From the NCBI GenBank assembly GCA_026545765.1, contig CM048842.1:66626371-66690370 (forward strand): a DNA stretch of 64,000 nt, in the 5' to 3' direction. The position numbers were made by a program, and so were the translations under genes. This stretch comes from Plantago major (Eukaryota > Streptophyta > Magnoliopsida > Lamiales > Plantaginaceae). Positions 35,641-46,578 of this stretch are shown one piece after another. The notes under the pieces are model-generated. The model worked only from the letters and a program-made list of their open reading frames with translations. It did no database searches and was not told where the DNA came from. Position 1 is the stretch's first letter. Every line of letters starts with the position of its first letter.

Positions 35641-35854
35641 GGTTTTAGCCAAAATACCTTGATTAATCGGTAGAAATCTGAAATTGATCGAAGAAACAAA
35701 CTCCTTGTCCCATTAGCTTCGATTAGGCACCAAGATTGGCCGGAATAACGAACAATTCACCGGAAACGGAGAAGAAGAGAATGAGGAAGAAGAAGGGAGA
35801 AAATGAGGGCAGGCTGCTGCCTCTGTCGGGCCAAATATGAAACTCTGGGCCGAC

Positions 35855-36082
35855 GGACACGTGTCCGTCGGCCCAGAGTCGATCCGTCGCCAAAAGTGGC
35901 GACGGATAGGTATCCGTCGCTATAAGGCGACGGATAATCTATCCGTCGCCCAATTTTCAAAAAAAAAAAAAATTTTTTTTTTAACAAAAGTCAAACTTGG
36001 GCGACGGATAATTATTATCCGTCGCCCAATTAGCGATCCGTCGTTATGGGGCGACGGATAAAATCCGTCGCCCCATAACGTC
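35855..36082. repeat. CACTA right subterminal repeats
   Basis: About nine GCGACGGAT / ATCCGTCGC units in both orientations, separated by an A/T run (35958-35983), mirroring the left subterminal region. Confidence 0.85.
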
Positions 36083-36110
36083 GTTTTGTCCAGTTTTTCT
36101 TATAGTGTTA

Positions 36111-36937
36111 TGGCTAGAATATTAACCATATGTTGATGGATTTATCATGGTCCATGATATGTCTATGGACATATATATTTTAACAAAGGAACCATCAATT
36201 GTTAGCCACATCGTTTGGTGGTTTTCAATTCTTGAAAATTTTGGATCATATATCCATGTGAAATATAATTTGACATTCACTTCTTTCTCAATAATCGTAA
36301 CCCTTCAAGGTTTTGTATCTCATATTCACTTCAGGGAATATGGCAAACTATATTGTAATTTTATTACCACTTGGAAGGTTCACCAAAAATATGAGTGTGA
36401 ATATGAGATTCACCACTAACAAGAAAATTAAAGTGGTTATATGATATCATATGATGAGAAAAATAAATTCAAGGAAGTAAATTATAAACAAAATAAAACT
36501 TATCTTGAAAGATGATAAGTAATAGTTTTATAGTTTCAAATGATATGTAGTTCCATTGATGGCATCATCCGTATGTTAGCTCCATCGGTAAAAACTCGTA
36601 AGTGATCATACTAAAACACATGGCATCTCCTATCAAAATTCTTTGCCATGGTCTTAAGTATGTCTTCAGTATGCCATCGTCTAAGGTTGCTTCATGCATC
36701 TTTAGGATGGAACTACAAAAACAAAGAACTTATTAGTATATAATCTCAAACATAAAAATAATAAAATGCATCAATGTAGTATATGAAATTGAGAGATGGA
36801 GGGATGATGTAATAGAAATCTCTATTCATGATCATCATCATCATGGCCAATCAGAACTCTCCTCTTCTTCTAGCTTTTCCTTCGGATCATAGTTTACATT
36901 CTCTATCAGTTGGTTGAGCACTATCGTGCTGATAACG
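36111..36937 (-). other. Remaining internal region of the copia element, right of the CACTA
   Basis: Begins with GCTAGAATATTAACCA and GTTGATGGATTTA, a near copy of the sequence just left of the CACTA (28418-28449), so the transposon landed between short direct repeats. No coding frame. Ends at a primer-site-like sequence next to the LTR. Confidence 0.6.
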
Positions 36938-37343
36938 TGTTAAAAGAAAACTAATAAATAAGCATAGAAGAGAGAATGAAGAGAATGGAGAGAATGGTGA
37001 GTTCATTCTTATGTCAATATGGAAGTACATGGTAGGTATTTATATAAGAGAAAAGGCATACCAAGGGACTAATAGTATATGAAGAGACAATTACTTCTCC
37101 ACTAACTTGTATGCATTAATCCTTCCATTTATATAAGAGAAAAGGCATACCAAGGGACTAATAGTATATGAAGAGACAATTACTTCTCCACTAACTTGTA
37201 TGCATTAATCCTTCCATCCACTAACCCATGTATGCATTACTCCTCTCATCCACTAACACATGTATGTATTAATCTTCTCATCCACTAACTCATGTATGCA
37301 TTAACCTTCCCATCCACTAACTCATGTGCATTTATCCATAACA
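36938..37343 (-). repeat. 5' LTR of the 23.4-37.3 kb copia element
   Basis: Same as the left LTR but 107 bp longer. About 88 bp (from TTTATATAAGAGAAAAGGC) is duplicated in tandem, and a short AGAGAATG block is repeated. Confidence 0.85.
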
Positions 37344-37695
37344 AGACCCTCATTGTTGAAAAGGAAAAAAAAGATAATAAAAGAAAAAAGATTGAACGAG
37401 TAGATGCATATATTAGTTGTATATATAAAAGTGTGTTGTTAACAACTTAATTAATTCAAAAGCAAAAAAAAATCTAAGAATGTGTAGATTGTCTTGCTTG
37501 CAACTTTAATTGATCAGATTTTAATAGAGTTTCAACAAATGAATAGTAATTAAATTTTAATTGAGTTTTGAAAATATTTGCTTGGGATAGAGTTAAAATT
37601 TTATAGGTTTTAGGAGTGTTCTATAGTGTACCTAAAAGTGAAGTGATATGTGTAAAATGTTTAAGAATTATTTGATTGTTTAAGGTTGGTTGTTA

Positions 37696-37935
37696 CTCCC
37701 TTCGTCAATTTACAAGGTTTACAATTTGATTTTGTGTGAATTTTAAGAAATATGTAGGTGGATGGTAAAAAGTAAGAGAGATGATAGAAAAGTAAGATAG
37801 AGAATATATAAAGTATGAAAGAGAGTGATAAAAAATGAATAAGTAAAGATAGTGGATTTTCAGAAAGGAAGCGTTAAACTTTTAAAAAATCTTCTGAAAT
37901 GGCAAAAAGTAAACATTTACAAAGAACGGAGTGAG
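37696..37935. mobile_element. Stowaway MITE
   Basis: TA then CTCCCTTCGTC at the left, and GAACGGAGTGAG then TA at the right. Length 240 bp. Confidence 0.75.
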
Positions 37936-38104
37936 TATTATATATGAAGGAATATAGTGAGAGAAAAAAAGAATAGCCAGAGAGAGAAAATTTAATTGAG
38001 TTGTAAATAGAAGTTGGATTAAAAACGTTATTATTCCGACTCGATTAAAAATCGCTTGACAAACAATATACGAAGGCTTTCTCGATTAAATCGAGTAGGA
38101 ATTG

Positions 38105-38960
38105 CATCTGAAACACTCCCGTGAAGATTTTAAATTGAGACTTCAATTCAAATGGCAAACAACTTTAGAAATGGAATAACTGAACTTAGTAACTCAATTA
38201 CAAGTGCAAATTACACTATTCAGGAAAGCAATATTCTAAAAATTTGATAATTCCAATTTATAAACTATGTTTAATGGGGTAAACCAATTATAAGAACATG
38301 GCATTTCCTACTTGGAAAATTTAATTCGAATTGTAAACCAACTCTCGAACTTGAGAAATTAATTTGAAATGTAAACCAACTCTAAGAATGAGAAGAATGC
38401 AACTTTAATGGGTAACTCAACTCTAAGCTGGAATAATTCCAACTTGAAAATTCAATTCAAAATACAAACTAATTGTGTGGATCAAATATTACAACTTCAG
38501 AACTCTAATTGAATAATAAACCACACTATATTGTAAAGTACTCTAAGAGTAGAATGATTACAAATTATATTAGTATATAAATCTGAAGGTAAATGAACTT
38601 AAAAAATGAAATAATTCTAACTTGCAAACTCAATATGAGAAAATTCAACTCTATGAATCAGATAGTTTCAACTTAAAAAACATAAACCCAAATCGGTGAG
38701 GAATTTGAACTCCAATGATGGGGTAGTTCCATCGTTGGAACTTAACTCAACTCTAATATATAATAAGTTTAATGAGAAAACTTTATTAGAAGAAACTATG
38801 CTTTGAAGGAGAATAACTTCCAACTTTGGAACTTGGGTTGGGGGGGGGGGGGGGGGGGGGATGTTAAAGAGAAATTTTATGCAAGCCAATTTAAATTAAA
38901 ACTTTGTAACTCAATTCAAACGGTAAACTCAATTTTAAGAATGATATATTTCATTCTTCA
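38105..38960. repeat. Degenerate ~55-65 bp tandem array, right block, with a 21-G run
   Basis: Continuation in kind of the array at 23083-23330: repeated AACTCAATT..AA.TGTAAACCAACTCTAAGAATGAG and ATAATTCCAACTTG words. A run of 21 G lies at 38840-38860. Confidence 0.55.
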
Positions 38961-39493
38961 AAACTTGATTCGATAGTCAAGTCCACCCACACTACGACTA
39001 ATATGATCTACACGAAGGTGCTTAACAATGTTTGGGGTAGTATCATTTTGTCTTTATTCAATTATACTCCATATTGCATTTGCTTAATATTTAAAATGAT
39101 ATTAATGAAGTATATATTAATTTATAATAAAACTCATATACTTCATTAACTATGTGTAAGTTAATGACGTATGTGAGTTTTATTATAAATAAAATTTTCA
39201 CAAAGGTCTCTCAGTATTAAAATGAAATCTGCCATCATAATATACAATTTAGATTATTCCACAATAATTCTTTATATATTAAAAAGAAGGAAAACAAAAA
39301 CATTTCACCATGCATATATTATCATGAAACAGATTTGACAAAGTTCAAGGATTATTTCGTGTATATTGAAATAATGATTGAGTTTTTTCTGAAACGGAAA
39401 ATAATGATTGAGTTTAATAGGAATATTTGATAATAATAGGTAAATATTAAAAAAGAAATAAAAAGTGCCCATAAAGAAAGAAAAAAAGTATTC
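38961..39493. other. AT-rich intergenic DNA, nothing recognised
   Basis: A short inverted pair around 39105-39185 (TATATACTTCATTAA / TTAATGAAGTATATA type) is the only structure seen. Confidence 0.5.
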
Positions 39494-39985
39494 TAGGCCG
39501 AGACACTAATCTTTGAAAATTACTTAACTTATGACGAATAAAGGATCATGCCAGTTTAGGTGAGCAAGATTGGTATAGTCCGATCAGTTTATACTTGATT
39601 TATCAACCGTACAATTAGAAACTCCGATACAAACATTGGCCAAAAGAACTTATAAAGCTTGATTGTAACAAGTCTACTAAAAACAATCAAAAGTTTATGA
39701 CCTAAAAAAGTAAAATTTCGATACTAAGTATAACAACAACTATCCGTTTGCAATATTAAACCTACCTATGTACAAATCATTTATACAAACGATTTGCACT
39801 TTGATCATACATTTTCGTTTACCATCAAACATGGGTAGAAAAAATTATATACAATAAGATATTAAATTTCACATCAAATGTGTATAAATGATAAATAATT
39901 TCCTATTATAGATTCAAGGGCATATATTTTTTCTGTAATGTTTACTAACAAGACTTAGGGACACTATCAAGGTCATCTCGGCCTA
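39494..39985. mobile_element. Possible MITE with TAGGCCGAGA ends
   Basis: TAGGCCGAGACAC at the left is inverted at the right as TCTCGGCCTA. The flanks TATTC and TATTT agree at four of five bases. Interior AT-rich and non-coding. Confidence 0.4.
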
Positions 39986-40180
39986 TATTTTACTACACTG
40001 GTATTCGTTATTTTACTTTTAAGCGGGTCGGATCTATCCAACTCGAATTCAATTCGGTTCGAAATAATGATGTTCATGCCTGAATCTAGCATATACTCAA
40101 ATCCGTTCCATAGCTTTGTAATAAGATTCGGCCGCAACATTTCATGATTAAGTTAATAAAGCTATATTTTCTCGGGGGAG

Positions 40181-41341
40181 GTTTGGTGGTAGCATGTGAT
40201 ACTATGTTTGTAAAATAATAATTTTTGCGTGTGGTGGTGCAGTGATCACATACTACCACGGGGTGGTTGTTGGAAATCGGGAGGGGAGATCTGACAGATA
40301 CTCTCTTTGCGGGAACTCTCTTCGATCTTGTCTCTACTTTCTTGACCCATAACGGACAGTGGTGTTTGGGGGGGGGGGGGGGGGTATAATCTCTTGGCGG
40401 GAAACTCTCTTCGATCTTCTCTCCACTTCTCGATCCATAACCGGCAATGGTGCGTTGGGGGGGGGGGGGGGGGGGCTGCTAGAAGATACTCTTTAGGCGG
40501 GGAATTTCTCTTCGGTCTTCTCTCTATTTTCTTGATCTTCGTAACGGGCTGGTTGGGATAAAAAACCAACTGTAACATTTGAAAATATGTTTGTAGAATA
40601 ATAACTTTTATGTGCGTGGCGGGGGTGGGATGACCACTTACCACCCCGGGGGTGTTGGGAACCACCCCTATATATTGATTGTGTTGTATACTTTGATTAT
40701 TTTCTTCGCGTTTGACGAAGGATGTAATATTTTTAAGAACATGTATTTGTTACTAATTAACAGGTAGGGGGGGGGGGGGGGGGGGGTGGTTTGGTGGTAG
40801 CATGTGATACTATGTTTGTAAAATAATAATTTTTGCGTGTGGTGGTGCAGTGATCACATACCACCACGGGGTGGTTGTTGGAAATCGGGAGGGGAGATCT
40901 GACAGATACTCTCTTTGCGGGAACTCTCTTCGATCTTGTCTCTACTTTCTTGACCCATAACGGACAGTGGTGTTTCGGGGGGGGGGGGGGGGTATAATCT
41001 CTTGGCGGGAAACTCTCTTCGATCTTCTCTCCACTTCTCGATCCATAACCGGCAATGGTGCGTTGAAATTGCTAGAAGATACTCTTTAGGCGGGAATTTC
41101 TCTTGGTCTTCTCTATTTTCTTGATCTTCGTGAACTGGTTGGGATAAAAACCAATCGTAACATTTGAAAATATGTTTGTAGAATAATAACTTTTATAAAG
41201 GGGTGGGATGACCACTTACCACCCCGGGGGTGTTGGGAACCACCCCTATATATTGATTGTGTTGTATACTTTGATTATTTTTTTCGCGTTTGAAGGATGT
41301 AATATTTTTAAAAACATGTATTTGTTACTAATTAACAGGTC
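40181..41341. repeat. ~0.6-kb tandem duplication with long G runs
   Basis: Copy 1 (40181-40766) and copy 2 (40789-41341) are nearly identical, offset by 608 bp, and separated by a 20-G run (40767-40786). Other runs: 17 G at 40368-40384, 19 G at 40457-40475 and 16 G at 40977-40992; the run equivalent to 40457 is missing in copy 2. Inside each copy, two or three sub-units of about 100 bp (ACTCTCTTCGATCTTSTCTC...CCATAACSGRCARTGGTG) end at a G run. The two ends of each copy resemble each other (TGTTTGTARAATAATAA...ACCACSCGGGG). Confidence 0.9.
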
Positions 41342-42903
41342 AAGTATGGTAGGACCTGATATGAAAATGTATCCGTCATGGTGAGTCGTAATTTCACGTT
41401 TTCTCTATAGTTAATTAACATAAGAAAACTAAATGTTATAGTACTGAATGAAGATTGACTATTCAATGATCCACGACCAATGTTGTTTAAACGTAAATTT
41501 GACTATTTTATTTTTTTAATTAATTTATTTTGTCTCACTTTTTTATTTATTATTAAAAGTAAATTATGCCACGCCACGGGTTAGTACTAGTACATAATTT
41601 AAAAATAGACTGGATATTTTGTTGAAAAATCTTGATATTTTTAATCAGAATTTTTATATTGTTAAAAATATACATTTTTGTTTTATTTATAGAAAAACAA
41701 AAATATTCTTAAATATACATTTTGTGGGGCCCGTATTTTATTTTCTATTTTACTATACAGTATTCCAGGAGACCAGGACATATTCTAAAACATTTGAGCG
41801 TAATGAAAGTTAAAAATCCTTATTCATTTTGAAATCCTGATAACAGTTCACATAGTCAATGACCAGAGTGACATATCTTAAAGTGAAGTACTGAGCATAC
41901 ATATACGTAAGGTAATTTATTTCATTTATTAAATACCTGCTCCAATAATATATTTGCACCAATAAGGAAAGAAAAAAAAAGTCTAAGCACTCAATTCAAT
42001 AAATACTTGTGATGCGTCCAAACAGGTTTATGTTAGGCTCTGATATTGACAAAGACGTAGAAGCTGCTAGCAATTATGCAAATTATTTTAGTTTACTGCT
42101 TTTTGTTATATTTTCCTAGTTTTCCTTATATGCACGCGATTCAATAAATACTTGTGATGCGTCCAAACAGGTTTATTTTGTTATAAACGAGTTTTGAATC
42201 AATTCTCGGTATTCTTTTGAATCAACGAGTTTTGAGTTTATTGTTCTTATATGCACGCTGCATCATAATGCTAGTATGATATTTTAACAAAACGGTTCAC
42301 TCACAAAATATTTTTAATATTATTTAAAATATTATATTTATATTTAAAAACATTAATTCCTCTGTAAAATCCTCCAATAATGCAGGTACAGCTCTTTCAA
42401 TAGTTTTTGTATTTAAAAAATTAGAATTAAGTTTAACTCGTGATTTGAATGTTTTTTATAATATTGTTTCAAATCAAATGTCCGCTTCCAAGTACTACCA
42501 ATAAATCCAAATTCTTACTAATTTTATGTTCGGATGCCCAAATTTTCAAACACTAACTACTAACTGTATGCATGATTGATCATTTTTATACTACTCCTAT
42601 ATGTTTGTTAATTGGGAATTTAGGACAATAAAAAATTGTTGAAGGACAATGATGAAAGTATATAGCATTAGCTCCATTTCTCCTCGTATCAAAAGAGCGT
42701 CCTTTCATGAATAGAGTATTCGTATGACTTTATCATATTAATTAGTATATTGTTTTCTTTTATAAATCATGTTATATATATGTACTTACAAATATTTTAT
42801 GTTTAATAATGTATTTATATTATACATATAATGGTTTTGAAATTAAATATGTAATGTTGATTTTGATATACGGGAATATATTACGTATCAGATAAAAAAT
42901 ATA
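41342..42903. other. AT-rich intergenic DNA with a small duplication
   Basis: A 41-bp block (ATTCAATAAATACTTGTGAT with GCGTCCAAACAGGTTTAT) occurs at 41993 and 42140. No gene or transposon ends recognised. Confidence 0.5.
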
Positions 42904-44711
42904 TGAGAAAATTTTATTTTGCACTTAAACCTTTTTGGCCAATTTGAATTTACACTACAATCTTTTTTTTCTTTGAGTCGACACTAAAACCTTTGTCTAA
43001 ATTTTGACCTAATATAAGGGTTAGACGGCTGTTAAATCTCCGTTAGCCATATTTTTAAATTACACCAAAACCTTTGCAAAAATTTACACTCGCTACCGGA
43101 ACCTTTGCAAAAACTTGCACTTGCTACCGAAACCTTTTCCTATAATGAAAATGTTCATAATTATGGTTCACTTTGCATGATTACGAATGGTTAGTTTCGC
43201 GGTAATGAGGGTTATTGTCGAGTTAGTTACACTTTATGTTTAAAGGGGGTTTGAGGTAATGGATGAGTCTTTTTTGCTTTCCATTTGGGCATCTAAATTT
43301 TTTCCGTTTGTTACATACATGTAATTAAGCATGTATAGTAACATCACATCCCTTGATCATGTGTATCATAAATAGATCAGACAAAAGTATAACTAGCAAG
43401 TCCAAATTAAATTTCAGACACATTTTCTTGCATTTTGTTATTAAAAAGTAAAAACGTATTTTTGACAAATAATAGAGCCTCTAAAACAAGTTGATGCTTC
43501 AAAGTCCGAAGCACAGTACAATAACTAATCAAAACTACCATGTCACAAATAATGGTCTTACTTTTTGTGCTTCGTATATATCATCAAGAGTCACTGCCAT
43601 AACATTTTCAAAACTACTACTACTACATAGAAAAAACGTTTCTCACAAATCTAGTTATCAACAGCTTTTGCATATACTCCCTCCGTCCCTAATTCAACTT
43701 TCCGCATTACATTTAAGGATGTCCCAATTTCAACTTCACATCCCTTTAATGGAAAATCTCTCTCTCTCTCCCCTACTTTATTCAATATATCTTCTATTTA
43801 TACAATCTATTTCTCAATTTATTACCATCTCTACTACTTTATAACTTTTTTCTTAAAATTAACTTGTGTCCGGACCCGCGGGTAAATGAAACGAGACGGA
43901 GGGAGTATAAAGTAAGTTATTGGAGAATCCAAATTACAATTATCATCAATCTATCAAATTTGTTAACAATTAGTAGCACTAGTACCTAGCATTGCACAAA
44001 ATATATATCCACCCTGCAAATGGAGAAAGAACAAGTAAAACAATATATAAGTTAGATTAGCATAAATAGATGATCCAAACACAACCTACATGATGAAATC
44101 CATGTTCAAGAGTCAGCCTAACACCAAGCTTAGCAATACAAGAGAAAATGAAGCATTTGAGCTTGCCAGCTATACACCTTTTATTGTTTTATTTAATGTT
44201 CTATTTAAGATGACCATGATCAAGGGATGCGTCAAGTAAGAAAGACCAGGTGATCTTACTAAAACTGGGTTAGTATTTTACTATACATGCTTAATTACAT
44301 GCATGTACCATGCATAAAAAATAAAATAAAAAGTTACATTCACAAATAGAGGGAAAAAAAAAAAAAACATGACCCATCCTTTACCTCAAATCCCCCTTCA
44401 AACCAAACCTACAATTAACTTCACAATGACCATCTCATGCAAACTAAACCATAATTATGAACCTTTTCATTATAGAAAAAGGTTTCGGTAGCGAGTGTAT
44501 GTTTTTGCAATGGTTTCGGAAGTGAGTGCAAATTTTTGCAAAGGTTTTGATGTAATTTGAAAATATGGCTAACGGAGACTTAATAATCGTCTAACCTTTG
44601 TATTAGGTCAAAATTTTAACAAAGGTTTTAGTATCGACTCAAAGAAAAAAAAGATTGTGATGTAAATTCAAATTGGCCTAAAAGATTTTAGTGTAAAATA
44701 AAATTTTCTCA
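42904..44711. mobile_element. Foldback-type element with ~500-bp inverted arms
   Basis: The left arm 42904-43385 and right arm 44206-44711 are inverted copies, starting TGAGAAAATTTTATTTT in both and continuing through AAACCTTTGCAAAAA, CTCCGTTAGCCATATTT and TAATTAAGCATGTATAGTA. Flanks share AAATATA, a possible but low-complexity duplication. The ~820-bp spacer has one 117-codon + frame (43491-43844) without recognisable domain, overlapping a Stowaway insertion, so it is not called as a gene. Confidence 0.8.
43677..43905. mobile_element. Stowaway MITE inside the foldback element
   Basis: CTCCCTCCGTCCC to GACGGAGGGAG, with TA at 43675-43676 and 43906-43907. Length 229 bp. Confidence 0.9.
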
Positions 44712-44806
44712 AAATATATTCTCACTGTATCCCATACCAAATGCATGTCATGTTTCAATGCATGCCATAAAAGATTAAGTTAATATGAAATGAAATGGAA
44801 ACAAAG

Positions 44807-44987
44807 TGTAACGACTAATTAATGGTGAGCCCAACCCTTAGGACCGCTAAGATTACTCTCCGGGTGATATGTTGTCCCCACTGTACCAACACATGTCCCG
44901 AAAAGAGAGGTGCACCTTGTTGGTATAAGTAGCGTTCTCGATCCCTTTAAGCTCTTTGGACTTGATTTGAAACTTTGAGGCGTTACA
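44807..44987. repeat. Short solo LTR-like (TRIM-type) repeat
   Basis: 181 bp, from TGTAACGACTAATT to GAGGCGTTACA, flanked by CAAAG and CAAAT (four of five bases match). A relative lies at 2511-2820. Could also be a MITE. Confidence 0.5.
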
Positions 44988-45304
44988 CAAATTCTATATT
45001 TTATTTTCATGAAAAATAACAATATTCTTAAATAAACAACTTAAGTTATCACTAATAATCTTAATGTTTGTCTGTTTTTCTATCTTTTTAGATCGATGTC
45101 GAAAGACTTACTCATGATCCATTTGTTCGAAGAGATATAAATAAAATATCTGAAATTTGGAGGGTGTATATGGACATGAGTAAAAAAGATAACCCTCAAA
45201 AGTCTACTTAATTAATTACTATTAGGCAATACTTCAATACATCATTAAAAAGTAAGTAAAAGATAAAAGGAGGACACATAAGTCATAACTAGCACATCAT
45301 ATTG

Positions 45305-45872
45305 CTCATTTCATTTGGAGTGGAAGTTAAGAAATGCTAGAGAAAAAAATAATCCAGCTTACAATGGTGATCATCAACTAAATTTCTCCGCTAACTTTAA
45401 AGAGTATTTTTGCGCCGGCTTTTGCATTTTCTTTTGTACTTATTATATGTTTAAAAGTTAGTTTGAATTCACATGTTAATAAATTGAGATAATTTGTCAA
45501 GCTCAAGTCACGATAATTAATCTCAAGGTCAGCTCATTTCGCTTGAACTTTAGTCGAGATCGTTACCCAAATAAATACATCTAAATATAAAAATACCATA
45601 TCGAGCCCAATCGAATATTATCAAATTAATCGAGCCTTACTCGACTAAATAAGCAAAACGAGCTACAAATGAGGCTCAATCTTGACTCGAACACAGACCA
45701 GGGCCGAGATAAAAGTGGACAGCTAGCTTCTAGGAGTATATGATTTCTCATTTCATGAGGAGTGGAAGTTAAGAAATGCAAGATATAAAATAGTCCAACT
45801 TACAATGGTGCTCATCAACTAAATTTCTCCACTAACTTTAAAGAGTATTTTTGCACCGGCTTTTGCATTTTG
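45305..45872. repeat. ~125-bp direct repeat pair
   Basis: The block TGGAAGTTAAGAAATGC...AACTAAATTTCTCC...GAGTATTTTTGC.CCGGCTTTTGCATTTT occurs at about 45307-45433 and 45747-45872. Between them is a GCTCAA/CGAGCC-rich stretch like that at 3930-4060. Confidence 0.8.
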
Positions 45873-46087
45873 TTGTTACATTACATGTTTAAAAAATAGA
45901 TGGACATTATAGAATACAAGGTACACAAAATATGTCAATGCGAGTATGTGGCATTTCAGCATCATAGAAACTTTATAAATTGGAACAAGTGATTACTTGT
46001 AAGTTAACAAGTTTGAATTTTGCAACAAACAAGGAAACAAACAAACTCATTTTTAAGGAAACAGTATTGTCTGAAAGAGTCTTCGAG

Positions 46088-46396
46088 GTAAGTAAGGAAA
46101 TTTAACAAGCCAGAATATGAGTTTAAAATTCTGTCTCTTTCATTAACTTTATCAGACTATAACTGCTATTACATGTACTTCTCTGCAATCATAGTGTTGG
46201 ATCATATATCATTCACAAAGAAATCATACTTCTCTGCTACTTGAAGCTAGATAGATACCCATCAAGGTGTTTTTCACTGAATGAAACTAAAGTTTCCCAT
46301 AGTTTTGTTTGTTTTTAGGATCATTTGTCGCTTTCCGAATGTTTTTCTTCAGTTTCTTGAATTCAATTCTGATGATTTTTGCACTTGTTGTTTCAG
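46088..46396 (+). other. Probable leader intron of gene B
   Basis: GAG|GTAAGT at 46088 and TTGTTTCAG|GGG at 46396 bound a leader intron. A 37-nt leader exon (46397-46433) and a second leader intron (46434-46578, GTAAAA...TTCTATAG) then lead directly to the ATG. Gene A has the matching leader exon (GTGAATAACAAGG against GGGAATAAGAGC), so the structure is conserved. Confidence 0.5.
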
Positions 46397-46578
46397 GGGA
46401 ATAAGAGCTAACTAGACTGAAGTTGAATTCAAGGTAAAAATTCATGTTGAGATTATGTTACTCCAATTTCAAAAGTAGTTTTGGTTTGCTAATGTGAAAC
46501 AGTGAAGTATGTTACTGATTCAGTAACTTTTATTGAATATTAGAATTAGTTTCAAGAAACTTGTTTTTGGTTCTATAG

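Larger units (their letters stand above)
28450..36107 (-). mobile_element. CACTA (En/Spm-type) DNA transposon
   Basis: Terminal CACTACAAAAAATCTGG at the left and, inverted, CACTATAAGAAAAACTGG at the right, with TTA duplicated on both sides (28447-28449, 36108-36110). Length 7,658 bp. Subterminal repeats of GCGACGGAT flank a two-gene interior on the minus strand: a TNP2/TNPD-type transposase (about 35.0-31.1 kb) and a TNPA-like Transposase_24 gene (30.8-28.96 kb). This is the normal CACTA layout. The transposase is broken, so the copy is probably not self-sufficient, although the ends look competent to be moved in trans. Confidence 0.93.
23393..37343 (-). mobile_element. Non-autonomous Ty1/copia LTR element (fossil) with nested CACTA
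   Basis: Two LTRs (23393-23691 and 36938-37343) are flanked by a perfect 5-bp duplication AGACC (23388-23392 and 37344-37348). On the minus strand a purine tract (AAGGGGAG) precedes the left LTR, and a primer-site-like CGTTATCAGCACGA follows the right LTR, so it is transcribed right to left. About 5.6 kb of internal DNA shows no gag or pol frame, so it looks like a coding-poor derivative. The LTRs differ at about four positions outside two duplications, suggesting insertion within roughly the last million years at usual plant rates. A CACTA transposon (28450-36107) is inserted in it. Confidence 0.8.

Noticed and set aside
40246-40665. 139-codon minus frame with polyproline
   Set aside because: Proline runs are the complement of the G runs; the rest is repeat-unit sequence without a domain.
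43491-43844. 117-codon + frame in the foldback spacer
   Set aside because: Its second half is the Stowaway MITE; the residues are Ser/His/Leu-rich as expected from low-complexity DNA.
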